Of a DNA stretch of 64,000 nt, positions 36,644-45,244 are shown piece after piece. Below the pieces are notes generated by a model. The model was not told where the DNA came from. It did no database searches and saw only the letters and a list, made by a program, of their open reading frames with translations. The DNA is from Alphaproteobacteria bacterium (GTDB lineage Bacteria > Pseudomonadota > Alphaproteobacteria > CAAGCB01 > CAG-977), in assembly GCA_900768185.1 (NCBI GenBank), contig CAAGCB010000028.1, positions 1-64,000 on the forward strand, in the 5' to 3' direction. Position 1 is the stretch's first letter. Each line of letters starts with the position of its first letter. The translations under genes and the position numbers were made by a program.

Positions 36644-37635
36644 CGGGGTTCGCTTTTCCGTGGGTGTTTTTGCTGTTGCCCCTGCCTCTGTTGGTGCGGG
36701 CGGTTTTGCCGCCGGTGCGGGACAAAGCCGACGACGCGCTGAAAGTCCCCTTTTTCGATTCCGTCGCCGCGCTGGACGCGTCGGGCGGGCGGGGTGCCGC
36801 AGTGAAAAAAAACGTCTTGCGTCTGCTGGGCGCGGCGGTATGGCTGTTGCTGATAACGGCGGCGGCAAATCCCGTTTGGACGGGCGCTCCCGTCAAAATC
36901 CCGACGCAGGGGCGTAATCTGATGCTGGTGTTGGACGTTTCCGGATCGATGCAGGAAGCTGACTTCGTCTATCAAAACAGGGCGATCCGCCGCTGGGACG
37001 CCGTGCAGGCGGTGGCGGACGCGTTTGTTCAAAAGCGTAAAGGCGATCGCGTCGGCGTTGTGTTGTTTGGCGAACGGGCGTATTTGTATGTGCCGCTCAG
37101 CTACGATGTCGCGACGGTTTCTCAGCTGTTGCGCGAAGCCGACGTCGGCATGGCGGGAACGCGGACGGCGATCGGGGACGCTTTGGGGGTGGCGCTGAAA
37201 ACAATGATTGACGTTCCCGCGACCGGAAAAGTCGTTGTTCTTTTGTCGGACGGGGCGGCGAACGCGGGGGTGATGCGCCCGACCGAAGCCGCCGATTTGG
37301 CGCAAAAGGCGGGGGTAAAGGTTTATACCGTCGGCGTCGGATCGGACACGATCGAAACGACGGGGCTGTTCGGGACGCTGTCGCTGCCGCGCGGCGATGA
37401 AATCGATGAAAAAACGCTCAAAGAAATCGCCGCGAAAACGGGGGGGAAATACTACCGCGCGAAAAACACGACCGATTTGATTGAAATTTACGGGGAAATC
37501 GACAAACTGGAACCCGTGAAAAACGAAGACGTGTTCGCGCGTCCCGTCAAAACGCTGTTCCGTTATCCGCTGGCGGCGGCGTTCGTCCTCAGCGTTTCAG
37601 GCGCGCTGATCGCGGCGGCGGGGAGGAGGGCATGA
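36640..37635 (+). CDS. batA: VWA-domain membrane protein BatA
   Basis: A 331-residue protein with N-terminal membrane segments (about 5-20 and 58-78), a von Willebrand A domain (about 85-285), and a C-terminal membrane segment. The metal-ion adhesion site is intact: LDVSGSM (DxSxS), AGTRTAIGD (Thr) and LLSDG (Asp). These proteins belong to the Bacteroides aerotolerance-type operon, linked to envelope stress resistance and MoxR-dependent folding. Overlaps both neighbours by four bases. Confidence 0.85.
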   Translation: MTGFAFPWVFLLLPLPLLVRAVLPPVRDKADDALKVPFFDSVAALDASGGRGAAVKKNVLRLLGAAVWLLLITAAANPVWTGAPVKIPTQGRNLMLVLDVSGSMQEADFVYQNRAIRRWDAVQAVADAFVQKRKGDRVGVVLFGERAYLYVPLSYDVATVSQLLREADVGMAGTRTAIGDALGVALKTMIDVPATGKVVVLLSDGAANAGVMRPTEAADLAQKAGVKVYTVGVGSDTIETTGLFGTLSLPRGDEIDEKTLKEIAAKTGGKYYRAKNTTDLIEIYGEIDKLEPVKNEDVFARPVKTLFRYPLAAAFVLSVSGALIAAAGRRA

Positions 37636-39455
37636 CGACGTTTCATTTTTTGCGTCCCGAATGGCTGTGGGGATTTTGCGCTTTTTTACTGTTGCCCGTT
37701 TTGGCGGGAAAAATGCGCGCCAAAGACGGGGCGTGGCACGCTTTTTGCGACAAGGTTCTGTTGCGTCCGCTGTTGGTTGCCGGAACGGACGCGCGGCTGT
37801 TTCTGCCGCTGCTTTTGCTGTCGGTCTGCTGGGCGATCGGAATCGTCGCGCTGGCGGGACCCGCTTGGGAAAAATTGCCGCAACCCGCGGTGCAAAAGGG
37901 GACGGACACGGTTTATCTGCTGGATATTTCCGTTTATATGACGCCCGCGGACGTCAAGCCGTCGCGCATGGAACGCGCCCGTTTTAAATTGCATGATTTT
38001 TTAAACAAAACGAAAGACGGTCAGAACGCCTTGATTTTGTTCGCGGACGATCCTTTTATCGCCGCGCCGCTGACGCGGGACGCCAAGGTTGTCGACAACA
38101 TGTTGCCGTCGGTGCGCGCGGGCATGATGGGCGCGGGGGATCCCGATGTCGCCGGAGCGTTGGAACGGGCGGAAGATCTGCTGAAACAGGCGGGGTCGTC
38201 GAACGGACGCGTCGTCTGGATCGGAGCGGGAGCGACCGATTCAAACGCCGCCGCGATTATGAATGCCGCCGGAAAATTGAAAACAGACGGCTTTACGCTG
38301 TCCGTTCTGGGTGTCGGGACGGACGGCGGCGCGCCGTTGCAGCTGGCGGACGGGGCGTTTGTGATGCGTTCGGGAAAACCCGTTTTGTCCGTTCTGCCCG
38401 AAAGCGTTATGCGGCGGGCGGCGAACGTCGGCGGCGGAGAATACAGACGCATGACGCTGGACGATTCGGACGGCGCGGCGCTGTTGCGCGAAACGACGAA
38501 CGATCGTCCCGTCGAAAAAGACGCGGAAACGGCGAAAGCCGACACTTGGCGCGATTTCGGCGCGGTGTTGAGTCTGTTCATACTGCCGTTCGCGGCTTTG
38601 GGATTTCGCAAGGGAATGCTGGGGGCTTTGCTGTTGGCTTTGACGACCGTTCCCGCCCGCGCCGATTCGTCCGATTTGTGGACGCGCGCCGACCGCAAAG
38701 AGGCTTTGCGCATTTCGGCGGGCGAACGCCCCTCCGATGTTTCCGTGTTTTCAGACGCGGCGTGGCGCGGCGCGGCGGCGTACAAAGCGCAAGATTACAA
38801 CGCCGCCGTTTCGGCGCTGGAACGGGCGGAGGACGCGGAATCGCGGTATAATCTGGGCAACGCTTTGGCGCGGGCGGGGCGGTACGAATCGGCGATCGAA
38901 GCTTATAAAAAAGTGCTGACCGAACACACCGACCACGCGGACGCCGCCTTTAATAAAAAGTATTTGGAAGATCAGCTGAAAAAACAGCGGCAACGGCAAA
39001 ATCGGCAGCAACAGCAAAATAAACAGGAAGACCGACGGCGGAATCAATCGGAAGAACGGCAACAGCCGCAAGATCGGCAAAACGGGCAAAATCAGGAAAA
39101 ACAGCCGCAAAGTCCGTCTGAACGGCAACGTCAAGCGGAACGGCAAAGTCAGTCGGAACAGGAAACGACGGCGGCACGGGAACAATCCCGAAACGGCGAA
39201 AACGGCGCAAAGCGAAACGTCGCCGAAGAACGTGAAAACGGCGGGCAAAACGGCGAAAAACGCGAAACGCCGACCGATGAACGGGCGCGTGAAAAATCGG
39301 ACAACCCGACCGAAGCCGATCAAAAAACGGACGCCGGGGACGAAAAGAAAAAAGAACAGTTGCGCTGGCTGAGCGTCATCGACGACGATCCGTCGGGATT
39401 GTTGCGCGAACGCATTCGCCGCCGCAATCTGATAAAAGGGAATTTCGGACAATGA
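37632..39455 (+). CDS. batB: VWA plus TPR protein BatB/BatC-type
   Basis: A 607-residue protein: N-terminal membrane segments, a VWA domain (about 90-290), a membrane segment (about 305-335), TPR repeats (about 373-440, AAYKAQDYNAAVSALERAE), and a long Gln/Glu/Arg/Asn-rich disordered tail. The metal site reads LDISVYMT, so the second Ser of DxSxS is Tyr; metal binding may be weakened. The TPR part corresponds to BatC, so BatB and BatC are fused. Overlaps with batA and batD by four bases keep translation coupled. Confidence 0.82.
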   Translation: MTTFHFLRPEWLWGFCAFLLLPVLAGKMRAKDGAWHAFCDKVLLRPLLVAGTDARLFLPLLLLSVCWAIGIVALAGPAWEKLPQPAVQKGTDTVYLLDISVYMTPADVKPSRMERARFKLHDFLNKTKDGQNALILFADDPFIAAPLTRDAKVVDNMLPSVRAGMMGAGDPDVAGALERAEDLLKQAGSSNGRVVWIGAGATDSNAAAIMNAAGKLKTDGFTLSVLGVGTDGGAPLQLADGAFVMRSGKPVLSVLPESVMRRAANVGGGEYRRMTLDDSDGAALLRETTNDRPVEKDAETAKADTWRDFGAVLSLFILPFAALGFRKGMLGALLLALTTVPARADSSDLWTRADRKEALRISAGERPSDVSVFSDAAWRGAAAYKAQDYNAAVSALERAEDAESRYNLGNALARAGRYESAIEAYKKVLTEHTDHADAAFNKKYLEDQLKKQRQRQNRQQQQNKQEDRRRNQSEERQQPQDRQNGQNQEKQPQSPSERQRQAERQSQSEQETTAAREQSRNGENGAKRNVAEERENGGQNGEKRETPTDERAREKSDNPTEADQKTDAGDEKKKEQLRWLSVIDDDPSGLLRERIRRRNLIKGNFGQ

Positions 39456-41263
39456 AAAAGGGAATTTTTCAGGTTTTTGTTTTATTGACTTTTTGGGCGA
39501 ACGCCGCCGCGGGATTCGAAGCGCAGGTCAGCGCGACCACCGTTCCCGAAGGCGAAAGCTTCCAGCTTTACCTGCGTCAGGACGGCGGCGGGGAAAATCC
39601 CGACGTGTCCGTTCTGGAAAAGGATTTTCTGATTGTCGGACAGCGCAAAAGCTACAAATCGACCTTTATTAACGGCAGGGCGCAATCCTATAACGAAAAC
39701 GTGCTGACGCTGATACCGAAAACGACGGGCGAAGTCGTCCTGCCCGCCATTCGCGCGGGAAAGCAACAGACAAAGCCGGTCAAAATTACGGTCGTCGCGG
39801 GCGGTCGGGCGTTGCCGGAACAGCCGCAATCCGATTTGAAACAGCCGAACATCTATCTTCGCGCGGCGGTCGACAATCCGTCGCCGTATGTCGGGCAGCA
39901 GATTCCGTTGACGGTGAAGCTGTACGCAAACGCGCGAACGCCGTTGCTGGACGGAACCGTCACGCCGCCGCAAACGGACGGAATAGCGTCAAATCAGGGC
40001 GGCGATCCGGAACACGAGCGCGAAACGGTGAACGGCAAAACGTATGATGTGTTGACGTATAAATTTTTACTGTTCGCGCAGAAAAGCGGCAAGATCACTT
40101 TGCCGCCCGTTCAATTCAGGGGGGAAATCGCCGATACCGACGACCGCGGCGGCATGTCCGGCGATCCGTTCGGTTTCGGCGGGGCGAATTTCTTTTCGGG
40201 CTTTTTCGGGCAAAAACCCGTCGCGGCGCGTTCCGATCCCATCAGGCTGGACGTGCGCCCGAAACCTGATTTCGTAACGGGCGATTTTATGCCGGCGACC
40301 GACGTTGATATTGTTGAAAGCGTTTTCCCCGATAAAAAATCCGTTGATTTGGGCGAAACGCTGACCCGCACGGTCAGCGTGACGGCGACGGGCGTTCCCG
40401 CGGCGCAAATTCCTGACATCGTTTTTCCGGAAACGGCCGGATTCAAGCAATATCCCGGAAAGACGGAAACGCAAAACCTGTTTGATAAAAACGGTTTTGT
40501 GGGGGTGAAAACGCGTCAGATCGTCTTTATGCCGACGCAAACGGGACGGTTGGTTTTACCCGCGTTGAAAATGCCGTGGTTCGATGTCAAAACGGGGGAC
40601 GAACGCTTTGCCGAACTGCCGGCGCGTCCCGTCGTCGTGACGGGAACGGCGGTTCAAAACGCCCCCGTTCCGTCCGACGCCGGTTTTGCTGTTTCGCAGA
40701 CGCCGAAGGCTGAAAATCTTTCCGCGTCCGAAACGAAAACCGTTCAAACGGTTGTCGAAGACAAACCCGCAAACCGTCAAAACAATGCGGCGATCATTGA
40801 AAAATTCGCAGATCAGCCGCCTTGGCGTCTGTTCTTTGCCGGTATTTTCGCGGGCGCGGCGGTCGTGACCGCGCTGTGGCTGGCGGCGTACCGTTTTCTG
40901 TTTTCAAAACGCGAAAAACAGGCGGCGCGAACGGAAAATCCCCCGTCGCGCGAAAGTTTGAAAAATCTGAAATCCGCCTGCGCCGCGAACGCGCCCGACG
41001 GTGCCAAAGCCGCCTTGCTGGCATGGGGGCGCGAAACGTGGCGGGACAATCCGCCGCTGACGTTGTCGGCGCTGGCGAACCGCGTCGGGGACGGCGTTTT
41101 TTCGGAACAGATCGAAAAGCTGAACGCCGCCCTGTATGCGAACGGCGGCTTGTCGACATGGGACGGCGCCGGATTCTGGGCGGTTTTCCAATCGGTTCGA
41201 AACGTGTCGAAAAACGACGGAAAACGCGAAAAAATTCCGGTTCCGCCGCTGTATCCGAATTAA
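39452..41263 (+). CDS. batD: BatD family envelope protein
   Basis: A 603-residue protein with a signal peptide (about 1-22), a large periplasmic part of Ig-like BatD repeats (FEAQVSATTVPEGESFQLYL; PYVGQQIPLTVKLY; DLGETLTRTVSVTATG), one membrane segment at about 468-488 and a cytoplasmic C-domain of about 100 residues. This is the standard BatD layout. It likely contacts BatA and BatB through the periplasm. The sensor-like gene follows 96 bases later and may be read through. Confidence 0.85.
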   Translation: MKKGIFQVFVLLTFWANAAAGFEAQVSATTVPEGESFQLYLRQDGGGENPDVSVLEKDFLIVGQRKSYKSTFINGRAQSYNENVLTLIPKTTGEVVLPAIRAGKQQTKPVKITVVAGGRALPEQPQSDLKQPNIYLRAAVDNPSPYVGQQIPLTVKLYANARTPLLDGTVTPPQTDGIASNQGGDPEHERETVNGKTYDVLTYKFLLFAQKSGKITLPPVQFRGEIADTDDRGGMSGDPFGFGGANFFSGFFGQKPVAARSDPIRLDVRPKPDFVTGDFMPATDVDIVESVFPDKKSVDLGETLTRTVSVTATGVPAAQIPDIVFPETAGFKQYPGKTETQNLFDKNGFVGVKTRQIVFMPTQTGRLVLPALKMPWFDVKTGDERFAELPARPVVVTGTAVQNAPVPSDAGFAVSQTPKAENLSASETKTVQTVVEDKPANRQNNAAIIEKFADQPPWRLFFAGIFAGAAVVTALWLAAYRFLFSKREKQAARTENPPSRESLKNLKSACAANAPDGAKAALLAWGRETWRDNPPLTLSALANRVGDGVFSEQIEKLNAALYANGGLSTWDGAGFWAVFQSVRNVSKNDGKREKIPVPPLYPN

Positions 41264-41359
41264 GGCGTTCACCGTTTTTTTACGATGAGCCGCTATCATT
41301 CGCAAACAACGGTTGTTTTTCAGCCTGTTTGAAACCGGAAAATCGGGATTGACGTTTTG

Positions 41360-42406
41360 ATGCGCGACATGCCTTTATCTCATACCGTTTTACTGGCGGT
41401 GCTGTGGTGCGCCGCGGTGTTCGCTTTTGTCGGGTCGGATTTCATGAAATTCGAAAATGCCGGGCACGTCCTGCGTCAAACGCGGATCAGCGCGGCTTTG
41501 GGCGAACTGCGCCGCGTTTTGCAGTTTGAGATGGATCGGGGCGAAATGCTGACCGGCGTCGGCGGCGCAGACGTTTTGTTGCGGTCGTTCGCGGCGGAAA
41601 ACGACGGCGTGTCCCATGTCGCCGTTTATGATAAAACGACGGGGAAAGCGCTGTTTTCGACCGCCGAAACCGCCGCTTTGCCGCCCGCTTTGCGTGAAAA
41701 ATGCGCCAAATCCGATTTTACGCAGGAAAACGGGGACGGGGAAATCGTCGGCATGACGATTTCCAACGCTTTTGATCAAACGGAAGGGTGCGTCGTCGCC
41801 GCCTATGATCTTCACGGCGTTCAAAAAATGCGCGAAGCCATGATTTCGACGGCGTTCAAATATGCTTTGCGGCTGGCTGTCGTCGGGATTCTGGCGTGTT
41901 TTCTGCTTTATTTCGCGACGCGTTTTTCCGCGTTGGAAAAATCGCGGCAGATTCAGTTGTACGTTGCGGCGTTTTTCTGTTTTCTGGCTTTCGCGGGCGT
42001 GCTGAAAATGAATTTTTCGGCGATGACGCTTTCTTTTTTAAAAGACTTGCGCCCCGAAATCGAATTGAAAGCCAAAACCGCCGCCGCCGGTGTCGCGAAC
42101 GCCGTCGGTCGCGCGGTCGAAAGCGGAGAATCCTTAAAGTCGGTGAACGGCATGGAAGCGTGGCTGAACGACACGCGCCGCGATAATCCCGAAATCCTGT
42201 TCATTCTCGTGACTGACAAAACGGGGCGCGTGCTGTATGAAACGGGCAGCGTCGCCGAAGCGTTCGACGCGGACGCGCGCACGGGAAAAATCGCGTTGCG
42301 CGCGGGATATTACAACACGGCGGTTCCCGTCGGCGACGGCGATAAAACGGCGGGCTGGGTTCAAATCGGCGTGCGCGAAAGGATTTTTGATGAAAAAGAT
42401 TTTTAG
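41360..42406 (+). CDS. Sensor-like membrane protein without output domain
   Basis: A 348-residue protein with hydrophobic segments near residues 9-27, 167-187 and 200-222, and two extracytoplasmic domains of about 130 residues each. Both domains contain the phrase DKTTGKALFST / TDKTGRVLYETG, so they look like paired PAS- or CACHE-type sensing folds. No kinase, GGDEF or methyl-accepting part follows; the protein ends after the second domain. It overlaps the next gene, a periplasmic binding protein, by 17 bases. It could be the sensing half of a two-protein sensor. ATG 41360 is used. Confidence 0.6.
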   Translation: MRDMPLSHTVLLAVLWCAAVFAFVGSDFMKFENAGHVLRQTRISAALGELRRVLQFEMDRGEMLTGVGGADVLLRSFAAENDGVSHVAVYDKTTGKALFSTAETAALPPALREKCAKSDFTQENGDGEIVGMTISNAFDQTEGCVVAAYDLHGVQKMREAMISTAFKYALRLAVVGILACFLLYFATRFSALEKSRQIQLYVAAFFCFLAFAGVLKMNFSAMTLSFLKDLRPEIELKAKTAAAGVANAVGRAVESGESLKSVNGMEAWLNDTRRDNPEILFILVTDKTGRVLYETGSVAEAFDADARTGKIALRAGYYNTAVPVGDGDKTAGWVQIGVRERIFDEKDF

Positions 42407-43397
42407 CCTGTCCGTCGCGATCGCGCTGTCGCTTTTGTCCCCCCGTCGCGCAACCGCCGCGCCCGCCCGCGTCCACATGATTTTGTGGAACGGGTGCGAA
42501 GAAGCCTGCCGCGGTTTTATCGACTATCTTCAGTCGGTTCGCCTGCCCGTCGACATTACGCGCAGGGATTTGAAAAAAAACACGCGCGACGTCCCCGAAT
42601 TGATTAAAGAGGTTAAGCGGATCAAACCCGATTTGCTGGTGACGTGGGGGACGATGGCGACGCTGGAAATGCTGGGAACGGAAAACGGGGCGGACGGGAC
42701 GCGCTACGGCGGCATGCCCGCGCTGTTTATGGTCGTGTCGCAACCCGTTGAAAGCGGGTTGGTGTCGTCGCTGTCGGCGCAGGGACGCAATATTACGGGC
42801 GTGACGCATCTGCCCGATTTGTACGAACAGTTGCAGTCCGCGCGCCGGATCCTGCCGTTCAAACGGCTGGGGGTTATTTACAATCCCGCCGAAACAAACG
42901 CGCGCGCGGCGGTGTCGGGACTGAAAAAATACGCGGACGTCATGCGGTTCGAATTGATTGCGCGTCCCGTTCCGGCGGGTGCGGACGGCGCGCCGGACGA
43001 AATGAGCGTTCCCGCTTTGGTCGCCGAACTGTCCGAAATGAAATCCGATTTGATTTATCTGCCGCCGGACGCTTTTATGAACGCGCACCGCAAAGCGTTG
43101 ATTGACGCCGCGACGTATTTTTCAATTCCCGTTTTTTCGGCGTCGGAAGCCGCTGTCCGCCGCGATAACGCGCTGTTCGCTTTTGTTCACAGATACTATA
43201 CGGTCGGACGTTTCGCGGGCAAAAAAGCGGTGTCGATTTTAAAGGACAAAGTGCAGGCGTATGACATTCCGATCGAATCTCCCGCGCGCGCTTTGCCCGT
43301 CGTGAACATGACGGCGGCGCGGGCGACGGGTGTTTATCCGCCGCTTTCTTTGCTGCAAAACGCGGAATTGGTCAACATTCCCGAAAAAGGGAATTGA
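42390..43397 (+). CDS. ABC-type substrate-binding protein (ABC_sub_bind family)
   Basis: A 335-residue periplasmic protein with a signal peptide (about 1-22, ending ATAAPA). The core has IKPDLLVTWGTMATLEM, PALFMVVSQPVESGLVSS, GRNITGVTHLPDLYEQL and RLGVIYNPAETNARAAVSGL, the pattern of the ABC_sub_bind (TrpX-like) family. No permease or ATPase genes accompany it. Coupling to the sensor-like gene (17-base overlap) suggests the binding protein reports ligand to that protein rather than to a transporter. ATG 42390 with AAAGGA upstream. Confidence 0.78.
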   Translation: MKKIFSLSVAIALSLLSPRRATAAPARVHMILWNGCEEACRGFIDYLQSVRLPVDITRRDLKKNTRDVPELIKEVKRIKPDLLVTWGTMATLEMLGTENGADGTRYGGMPALFMVVSQPVESGLVSSLSAQGRNITGVTHLPDLYEQLQSARRILPFKRLGVIYNPAETNARAAVSGLKKYADVMRFELIARPVPAGADGAPDEMSVPALVAELSEMKSDLIYLPPDAFMNAHRKALIDAATYFSIPVFSASEAAVRRDNALFAFVHRYYTVGRFAGKKAVSILKDKVQAYDIPIESPARALPVVNMTAARATGVYPPLSLLQNAELVNIPEKGN

Positions 43398-43401
43398 AAA
43401 A

Positions 43402-43839
43402 TCAGCGTTTTCGCGGGGCGGGGTAGATTTTTTGCGCGTCTTTCGACAATCCTTTCCGTCCGCGCGGATAAATGAATTTTCCGTTTAAATCGCGCAAGGA
43501 GCCGTCCGAATACAATTCGAAACTGAAAAACTTGCTGCGCGAAAATTCGGAAACCGTCGAACCGCAGTCGTCGTTGCGTCGCCGGCGCATCAGTTTGAAG
43601 GTGCTTGCCTTGGACGAAGCGTAGCGGCGCAACAGAGCCTCCTCTTCCACGTCGTTGGCGGACGTGTTCGCGAAATAGCGGCTGAGAATTTCCTCGAACT
43701 GGTACAGGGGCTTGTACGCTCCGCACGCCAGAACGGCGCCGGCGACCGCGCCCAGATCTTCAACGTCGTGATTCGCGGGTTTGGCGCAGGCGTCAAACGG
43801 CGTCAGGGAAAGCAAAAAAAACAGCAATAAACCGCGCAT
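43402..43839 (-). CDS. Secreted small protein of unknown function
   Basis: A 145-residue protein with a signal peptide (about 1-20, ending ACA before K). The mature part has two cysteines (about residues 38 and 92), mixed charge, and a basic C-terminus. ATG 43839 directly precedes the hydrophobic core; the longer frame to 43896 would add 19 residues without a ribosome site. It is probably periplasmic. It converges on the binding-protein gene. No family was recognised. Confidence 0.55.
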   Translation of the reverse strand: MRGLLLFFLLSLTPFDACAKPANHDVEDLGAVAGAVLACGAYKPLYQFEEILSRYFANTSANDVEEEALLRRYASSKASTFKLMRRRRNDDCGSTVSEFSRSKFFSFELYSDGSLRDLNGKFIYPRGRKGLSKDAQKIYPAPRKR

Positions 43840-43911
43840 GGCAAAAACCTTTATCAACGGAAAAACTCTCGGTGATTGTAAAGGGGAAAAGTTCATAAAA
43901 AGCTAACGGCG

Positions 43912-44613
43912 TCAGCTGATTTTTCCGATGAACGCGCGTAAAGCCGCCGTGAACGCCGCGGGATTTTCCAACGGCGGCAGATGGGCGGCGTTTCTGATGA
44001 CGACATGCGCCGCGCGGGGGATCAGCCGCGTCATCGCGTCCAAAGCGTCGGGAGGCGACAGCGCGTCTTTTTCTCCGCCGACGACCAAAACGGGACAGTC
44101 GATTTTGCCGATCGACGCCGTCGAATCGGGGCGGCTCATAATCGTTTTCTGTTCGTTGACGTATTTATCGACGCCCGTCAGTTCAGCCATGCGTTCCAGA
44201 ATGTGGCGCGTCACGTCGTTTGAACGATGTTCGGGCGCGATGATGTCCAGCAGCGTCGGCTTGATCAGCGGTTCGATGCCTTTTGCACGCGCCGTTTCGA
44301 TCGCTTTCAGCCGTTTTTCCCGAGCGGCTTCCGGATCCGCATGCGCGTTCGTGTCCGCCAAAATCAACCCGCGGACGCGTTCGGGCGCTTGGCGCATGAT
44401 TTCCAGCGCGACGTAACCGCCCATCGAAATCCCGCCCAGAACAAAGCGTTCGGGTGCCCGTTTCAAAACGCGGGCGGCGGCGTCGGACACGTTTTCGTCC
44501 AGTCCCAAATCGGGGACGTAAAAATCGCATTCGCTTTCCATGGTCTTGATTTGGTGAATGAACAATCCCGCGTTGCACAGCAGGGCGGGCAGAAAAACGA
44601 CGGGCGTTTTCAT
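43912..44613 (-). CDS. Alpha/beta hydrolase
   Basis: A 233-residue serine hydrolase. Nucleophile elbow GGISMGGYVALEI at about residues 80-92, acid LVVGGEKDALSPP near 190, and His in NAAHLPPLENP near 215, the usual triad order. The lid region is short. AGGAG lies nine bases upstream of the ATG. It lies 11 bases after the isochorismatase gene, in one operon. The substrate is not predictable. Confidence 0.8.
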   Translation of the reverse strand: MKTPVVFLPALLCNAGLFIHQIKTMESECDFYVPDLGLDENVSDAAARVLKRAPERFVLGGISMGGYVALEIMRQAPERVRGLILADTNAHADPEAAREKRLKAIETARAKGIEPLIKPTLLDIIAPEHRSNDVTRHILERMAELTGVDKYVNEQKTIMSRPDSTASIGKIDCPVLVVGGEKDALSPPDALDAMTRLIPRAAHVVIRNAAHLPPLENPAAFTAALRAFIGKIS

Positions 44614-44624
44614 GGGCGGACTCC

Positions 44625-45173
44625 TCAGCGGATCAGTTTGTTTTGAATTTCTTTAAATTCGGGGGATCCCGCTTTGCGCAACCATTCGAACAAAACCATT
44701 TCGACGGTGACAAGGGCGACGCCTTCTTGCTTGAAGCGTTCCCGCGCGGCTTTTTCGCTGTCGACCGTGCGGCTGGCGGACGCGTCCGCGACGACGAACA
44801 CGTCATAGCCGACCTCTTTCAATTCAATGGCGGTTTGCAAAACGCAAATGTGTTCTTCGACGCCGGCGATGACGACCTGCTTTTTACCCAATCCCGCCAT
44901 GATGTCGGCAAACCCCTCCTGCCCCATGGCGGACAGGCTGGTTTTGGGAAAAAAGACGGTGTTTTCCGGCGCGGCGTCCCTGATGTCGAAAACCGACGGT
45001 CCCAATCCCTTGGGGTATTGTTCGGTGACGACGGCGGGAATATTCAAAATCCCCGCGCCGCGCAACAGTTTCGAACACCCGTTGATCAGCCGCGCGGGGT
45101 CGTTCGCCGCGGGCGCGAGGCGTTCCTGAACGTCAATGATTAAAAGACATGAATCCGATTTGCTGATTAACAT
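44625..45173 (-). CDS. Isochorismatase-family hydrolase
   Basis: A 182-residue cysteine hydrolase of the YcaC/nicotinamidase-like group. Catalytic residues: Asp in LLIIDVQERL, Lys in FFPKTSLSA and Cys in VIAGVEEHICVLQT. ATG 45173 has AAGGTC upstream and starts just before the first strand; an in-frame start 45 bases earlier is less likely. First gene of a two-gene operon with the alpha/beta hydrolase. The reaction is unknown. Confidence 0.82.
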   Translation of the reverse strand: MLISKSDSCLLIIDVQERLAPAANDPARLINGCSKLLRGAGILNIPAVVTEQYPKGLGPSVFDIRDAAPENTVFFPKTSLSAMGQEGFADIMAGLGKKQVVIAGVEEHICVLQTAIELKEVGYDVFVVADASASRTVDSEKAARERFKQEGVALVTVEMVLFEWLRKAGSPEFKEIQNKLIR

Positions 45174-45244
45174 TGTTCTGACCTTCATTTCGGTATATAA
45201 GCTAAATATTCGTGCCACACTTTTAACGGAATAAAAACATAAAA

